From: Orbilia blumenaviensis
Taxonomy: Eukaryota; Ascomycota; Orbiliomycetes; Orbiliales; Orbiliaceae
Length of the DNA stretch: 64,000 nucleotides
Assembly: GCA_036872755.1 (NCBI GenBank)
Contig: JAVHNS010000012.1
Span: forward strand, 620,001-684,000
Direction of reading: 5' to 3'
The notes under the pieces are model-generated. The model worked only from the letters and a program-made list of their open reading frames with translations, searched no databases and had not been told where the DNA came from. Positions within the stretch are counted from its first letter, which is position 1. The number at the start of each line of letters is the position of its first letter. Of the stretch, positions 59,018 through 64,000 are shown in pieces. A program made the position numbers and the translations under genes.

Positions 59018-61652
59018 ATGGATAATGGCGGTTCCTTCACCACAGGCACGCTTACCGCCTCGATAACCCAAGCTGCGACGACGACTGGCAAACTGTACAG
59101 CACCAGCACATCTCTCGCATCACCCAGCGAAAATGGCGGAAACCACGGCCCCACGGTTTCTGCGACCACAATCGTCTTTTTGGTGCTGGCATTCATCTCC
59201 GTCGCACTCCGGATCATTGCACGAGGTTTTATTGCACGGAGAATGCGCATTGACGATTACCTTGTCCTCGTCGCCTTTGTGTTATCTTTCGGCATGTGTC
59301 TCTCGATCATACAAGGCGTAAACTACGGATTTGGACGGCACTCAAGTGCGATACCATATGCCATGGCACTGGAGAAACAAAAATATCAATATGCCTTTAC
59401 CTTGTTGTTCAATCCGGCGATTGCTATGACAAAAGTGTCGATCTTGGCGTTCTACCTGCTGGTGTTCAAAGTCCAGAAACACTTCCGGAGATTTTGCTGG
59501 ATAACCATGGCGGTAGTGATCAGTGCAGGACTTGCACTCACTCTGTTACTGGCGTTTCGGTGTTCACCTATCGGGCTTGTCTTTGATCCGGAGTCGAATA
59601 GACAGCCGTTTGAAGGCTGTATTGGAACCGTTCGGTATGTGACATGCCTTAGTAGTTGTAGTGTTACACGCTCAATTAATTGATTAATACCAACCGTGTT
59701 TTCCATATAGCATATATTTCGCTTCAGCACCAGTTAATATTCTTGAAGACCTCGCCATAATCGTTCTACCCATTCCTGTCCTAACGTCACTTCGCCTGCC
59801 TACCCGCCAAAAAGCTATTCTGCTCGTTGTTTTCAGCCTCGGGCTATTTGACATAGTGGTGGGGATAATCCGCATCCACTACTTCCAATTGACCGAGAGT
59901 CAAGCCCTCGACTTCGATTACAATGCGGCATACTCATTCATGTGGGCGGCAATCGAAGTCAATGTCGGAATTGTCTGTGCATCCATTCCGATGACGAAGC
60001 CTTTGATATCGAGGTTTTTTCCCGGCTGGCTGGGCTCGACGTCGCTATCCGAAGGCCAACGGGATAACACCCACTACGATCCCACGTTTTATAATAATAG
60101 TCCTGGGACCCCCATGACACCACAAATATCACTTGCACGCCGGGGCACAATTGGCAGTACGAGCCATCGGCCATCTATCGGAGTTGGCTGGCTATCTGCC
60201 TATGGGGATTCTAGTGGTGCGGTCGGTGAATTAGGACATGTTGATGGCGATGGTAGGATCATATCTCCTCGAGGAAGACGGAATGCCCATCCTGCCAACA
60301 GACTGGAAGCGGCACTCTGGGAGGATAATGCCATCTTCATTAAAACGCCACCAGGAACTCTCCATCGGATCGCAGAGCGGGGGCGGGAGCACCGATACGG
60401 CAGTCTTGAGGATTCTGGCAATAGTGGCTCCACAGCCGTCGCGCGGCAGAGTGAGGCTAGCAGCTATATGGAGCATATTCCGACATCGTCAAAGTCTCAG
60501 ACCCCGCCCTGGGAGAAATTGGAATTAGAAGAAATAGATCCTTTGGACTCAAGTGGCATTGTCCGATCCCCCACTGCCCTGACAGGTCCTGAAGAAGTTA
60601 TTCATGACATTCCACCTTGGGAGAAGCTTGAACTTCCCGGCCTGGACGATCCGAACCTAATGGGATTCAGCGAACCGTTCAAATCCCAGTCGTCAGCCAA
60701 ATCTCCTGGCGAGTCCTCGGCAGGCACATATTTTGAACAAAAGCGAAAACAATCCCGTAAAAAATCAACCTCATCAGCGGGTTCATCATCTACCCGTGCT
60801 CCTTCTGGAATATTTGGGATGGGAAGGTCTCGGAGCAAATCTAGACCCGAAGGCCTCTCCCTTGAAATCCCCAATCGACATGGTCACATCCCCAACATCT
60901 TTGAACCGAGTTCTAGAAAGGCTAGTCAGGATACTGACATCTCACCAACTGATAAACGGCGTTCTATAAAAACGGGTCCCGAGCCCCTCCTACCGCCACC
61001 TCCTCCAGGCATGGATACACCGGATGGTTCGTCACCCCATCTTCCGCCTCCGACTGTTTCCTCATTACACCGCTCGAGCTCGTCATCCGGCGAAGCACCC
61101 CTTGGTGCGAGAAAAGAACAAATCGACGTCGCCCAACTCGCCAACGAAAAACAAATAGTCGAACCACCCGATGACACACTTACACCCATCGTTGACCCTC
61201 CGCCATGGGAAAAGCTACATCTTGAAGATGTAAGCAACAAAGCAAAACAATACGACTCCACTCAATCACCTGAAGAAACCCGTACGAAGCCTCCTCCAAC
61301 ACGGACGGAGTCGACAAAGAGCACCTCCCTTCTCCGCGACGCCCTTACGCGAGAACAATACGAAAAGATGGGCTCAGTAATCGACCCTGTTACACCAGCT
61401 AGCGAAATTGTAACTCCTTCATGGGCAAAGGAAGAGAATCTACGCGAGGACGAAGGTGATACACCACCTGCTGTAATCGGAACAAGCACTGGTTTTTCCA
61501 GGGTTGGTGGAACACCAATGAGGGAGCGGAAACTAAAGGATTACTTTGGAGAAGAGAGCATCGGCGCCTATATGGAGATTGGGCCTGGCAGGTCTTACAA
61601 GCGTCCCGACGAGGAGGACGAAAACGAAGAGAATAGACAGAAGCAAAGGTAA
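59018..61652 (+). CDS. Fungal rhodopsin-type integral membrane protein with long disordered tail
   Basis: Two exons (59018-59634, 59711-61652) encode 852 residues. The N-terminal 48 residues are Ser/Thr-rich and likely extracellular. Seven hydrophobic segments lie between about 49 and 320, beginning TIVFLVLAFISVALRIIARG, with the family hallmarks RMRIDDYLVLVAFVL, FNPAIAMTKVSILAFYLLVF, EGCIGTVRIYFASAPVNILED and AAYSFMWAAIEVNVGIVCAS. This is the fungal rhodopsin/PTH11-related seven-helix domain, without a CFEM cap. Such proteins are thought to sense surface or chemical cues at the plasma membrane. The cytoplasmic tail of over 500 residues is disordered and carries three copies of PPWEKL (from about residues 471, 507 and 703). 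The start is the ATG at 59018; the frame open farther upstream has only TTG. The stop overlaps a GTAAGT, so further splicing cannot be excluded. Confidence 0.88.
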
Positions 61653-62919
61653 GTATGAAGAAAGGAAACAGGACTTTCTTTCAAATACAGGTACTATAAA
61701 AGCGAGGATGCCCCACAGAAATGACGGGAGACTTTTTCTTTTATCTTATGTTTTACTTAGTTATGAGCCATTATTCCTTTTGACTATCATTACCACTTAT
61801 ATACTTTGTGGGCACATTCTACGGCGTTATATTATCGGCAGGGCTTTTTTCTCGCTCCTGCCTCTTTCGCTTGATATAGCTGCTTTGTTTTTTGTGGCAG
61901 TACCTTTAGAGCAATGCTTTGTATTGCATTTAGCGATTTTGTTTTGCTGCTGTTGTGGTTTGTATAGTACCTACTTATACCACTTCTTTTGAGGTTTCTT
62001 TCTTTTACTTTTTATTCTTGTCTTCCGTTTTTTCGACTAGAGTTTTTTTATCGGTTTTATATATCTGATTATACCTAGCTAGGTAGCCTTTACCTATTAC
62101 TTCAATGATATTGATATTTTAACTACGGGGACAGTTAATTTCGGGCTCATAAGTGGATTGGATCTGATTCAGTGTGTAGGGAAGTAACTGTCATGATTCG
62201 GGACCTAAATAATAAAATTCACTCTAAGATCTAAACGAGCCACTCCTTACATTCTTAGGTATATATAAGTCCTCACTTAGTTAGTTAATTAAGTACGTGA
62301 CCTGGTCTCGTACGTAACTCAAAAATCAGATTGTTTGGCACACACCATCGGGCCTTTACAACATTCCGACGCCGACACTAGTTAATAACCATTTCTTTTT
62401 CGAGAAAAATATGTGTATAAGGGACCTCATTGGTCATAATATTGTTATCCTAATCTGAGTTGGTCCTTTATGTCCGTACATGCCGCTTCTAGTAATATTT
62501 TGAAAGGCGGGTTTAAGTTTCGGGGTTTGTGAAGTAGGTATATTGCGATGTTATAACAGCAGGGAGCTAAAGGTATATTGGTATCGGTTTTGAGGTTAGC
62601 GTGTTTGTGTGGTAGGGTGGATGGAGATAGGTGGAGATATGGGGATTTGTATGTAGCGGCTATATAAACATCTAGAGTATTGCATTGGAATTGGAGCAGA
62701 GATGCTTGATAGCTGGATAATACCTGTGTACTCCTTCGATCAATTAGTCTACAGAGTAATTGGTTTTTTGTTCTAATTGCTTGTCTTTCATATCCCTACT
62801 CTTCGAGACCCTTTCTAAAATATATCTTCTCATTCCGGATACCTATAAATATAATTTTATCCTGTTGTTTTCTTCAGTCGAAACAGCAAACAAGAAATAT
62901 CTATCGGCCTACCGTCTAA
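61653..62919. other. Intergenic DNA with promoter of the aldo-keto reductase gene
   Basis: T-rich sense-strand flank of the rhodopsin-fold gene (61720-62060), then mixed AT-rich DNA. The 148-residue frame beginning at 61546 overlaps the gene in another frame and is very hydrophobic because of T-rich sequence; I reject it. Confidence 0.5.
62661..62668 (+). promoter_or_regulatory. Probable TATA box of the aldo-keto reductase gene
   Basis: TATATAAA at 62661-62668 lies about 250 bp upstream of the ATG at 62920, with pyrimidine-rich sequence (62770-62880) between. The position is plausible for a fungal promoter with a leader of roughly 200 nt. Confidence 0.4.
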
Positions 62920-64000
62920 ATGTCAAGTAAAATATCAATCGCAGGAAGGGAGGTTGGACCGACCGGTAAGCTACTCTATAGATACATAGGTGTGGTATAT
63001 ACTTTGAATAAATTTACTAATTGGGAATATAAAATGCTAGGTTTCGGCCTCATGGCCTTCACTGCCCGACCCTTCGTTATTCCCGATACCGAGATATTTG
63101 CCTCCCTTAACACCGCCCTTGCCCATGGCGCCAATCTGTTTGTGTCGGGCGAATTCTACGGCCTTATTGATCCTGAAGACAACATGCATTTTCTCAAGCG
63201 ATATTTTGCCGCCCATCCTGAGGCAGCAGAGCAAGTGGTTCTCTCCGTCAAAGCAGGTATGAACTGGGCTACTCGTACACCAGATTCTAGCCCCGCTGCT
63301 ATTCATGCCTCTATCAAGAACATTCTTGAGAAGACGGGGAGGGATAGGATTGATATATTCTGTTTGGCAAGGGTGGATAAGAACACACCGCTTGAGGAGA
63401 GTTATAAGGTTGTTAAGGAATATATCGAAGCTGGTAAGATTGGGAGTTTCTGTCCCAGCGAGTGCTCTGCCGCTACCCTACGGAAGGCGGTTGAAATCCT
63501 TGGGAAGGAGAATGTCTCTTGCGTGGAACTGGAAGTATCACTCTGGGCAACCGAAATATTTGAGAATGGGGTTGCAGAAGTGTGCAAGGAGTTTAGTATA
63601 CCAATTGCGGCGTATTCACCGTTGGGGAGAGGGTTCTTGACGGGACAGTTCAAGACTGTAGATGACCTACCAGAAGGTGATATGAGGAAGCATTTTGATC
63701 GGTTCAAGCCGGAGAATTTTGGGAAGAATCTGGAGTTAGTGGATATGGTGAAGGGAATCGCGGAGAAGAAGGGATGCACGCCGAGTCAGTTGGCTTTGGC
63801 CTGGGTGAGGCAGGTAGGAGGGGATGGATTGAGGATTATTCCTATCTTGTGAGTGTCTTGTTTATCTTAAATTCCCTTTCTTTGTTATCCGCTCGTATCA
63901 TGTCTTTGATCTTACACATGGAGCAGGGGACTCCTTTCTGTGTGACGTTGGAGATGATATCATCGTGCTATTTAAACCTTATAGAATACCCGGTCCGGAA
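62920..64000 (+). CDS. Pyridoxal reductase-type aldo-keto reductase (3' end cut by window)
   Basis: Exon 1 is 62920-62965 and exon 2 runs from 63041 to about 63848, where GTGAGT begins a probable intron; the 3' end lies beyond the window or in its last bases. About 285 residues are visible. The pattern fits the pyridoxal reductase/pyridoxine dehydrogenase group of NADPH-dependent aldo-keto reductases: GFGLMAFT, SGEFYG (catalytic Tyr), VVLSVKAG (catalytic Lys), DRIDIFCLARVDKNTPLEES (in place of the usual His-containing motif), IPIAAYSPLGRGFLTG and CTPSQLALAWV. The Asp that normally precedes the active Tyr in the family is absent here, as I recall is typical of the pyridoxal subgroup. It likely interconverts pyridoxal and pyridoxine in vitamin B6 salvage in the cytosol. 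The start ATG is preceded by a TATA-containing promoter. Confidence 0.87.

Noticed and set aside
61546..61992. 148-residue hydrophobic plus frame after the rhodopsin-fold gene
   Set aside because: Its first third overlaps the real gene in another frame. The apparent membrane helices come from T-rich 3' flank DNA.

Overview
The window is nuclear DNA of a filamentous ascomycete (Pezizomycotina). Genes are split by short introns (about 50-120 nt, a few up to about 200) with GTATGT, GTAAGT or GTACGT donors and CTAAC-like branch sites. Gene families point the same way: two Zn2Cys6 regulators, a fungal rhodopsin-type membrane protein, an Ime2-like kinase and an Stc1-domain protein. Spacing is loose, with fourteen protein genes and one tRNA in 64 kb and flanks of 1-6 kb. 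I cannot name the species.

Layout. 1-6.3 kb holds no convincing gene and may include a long upstream region of the first gene. 6.3-8.8 kb (+) is a Zn2Cys6 zinc cluster fused to a NodL/maltose-type acetyltransferase. 10.6 kb is an intron-containing tRNA-Val(CAC). 11.5-12.5 kb (+) is the complex I PSST/NDUFS7 subunit. 14.1-14.6 kb (-) is a small lysine-rich, AT-hook-like chromatin protein. 18.6-37.3 kb is a run of five minus-strand genes: a coiled-coil protein, a roughly 1265-residue disordered protein with no internal methionine until its last ten residues, an Hsp70-like ATPase, a Zn2Cys6/fungal-specific transcription factor and a small Lys/Ser-rich protein. 39.1-41.1 kb (+) is an acidic protein of unknown family. 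42.7-44.3 kb (+) is an Stc1-domain protein. 47.2-49.7 kb (-) is an Ime2/MAK-type kinase. 49.7-55.6 kb is a gene desert. 55.6-57.7 kb (-) is an FHS-family sugar permease, 59.0-61.7 kb (+) a rhodopsin-fold membrane protein with a long tail, and 62.9 kb to the edge (+) a pyridoxal-reductase-type aldo-keto reductase.

The genes do not form one pathway. Chromatin and developmental regulation recurs (two zinc-cluster factors, Stc1-type protein, AT-hook protein, Ime2-like kinase), and the right end carries a transporter, a receptor-like protein and an oxidoreductase.

Most notable observations: a predicted 2-nt microexon exactly at the phosphate-1 loop of the Hsp70-like gene; 18- and 19-nt internal exons in two regulators; a 3.8-kb coding frame without an ATG start; the zinc-cluster/acetyltransferase fusion; a repeated PPWEKL motif in the rhodopsin-fold protein tail; and a perfect 16-bp inverted repeat bounding a 312-bp segment. 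Exon models were made by hand from splice signals, reading phase and family motifs, without transcript data.
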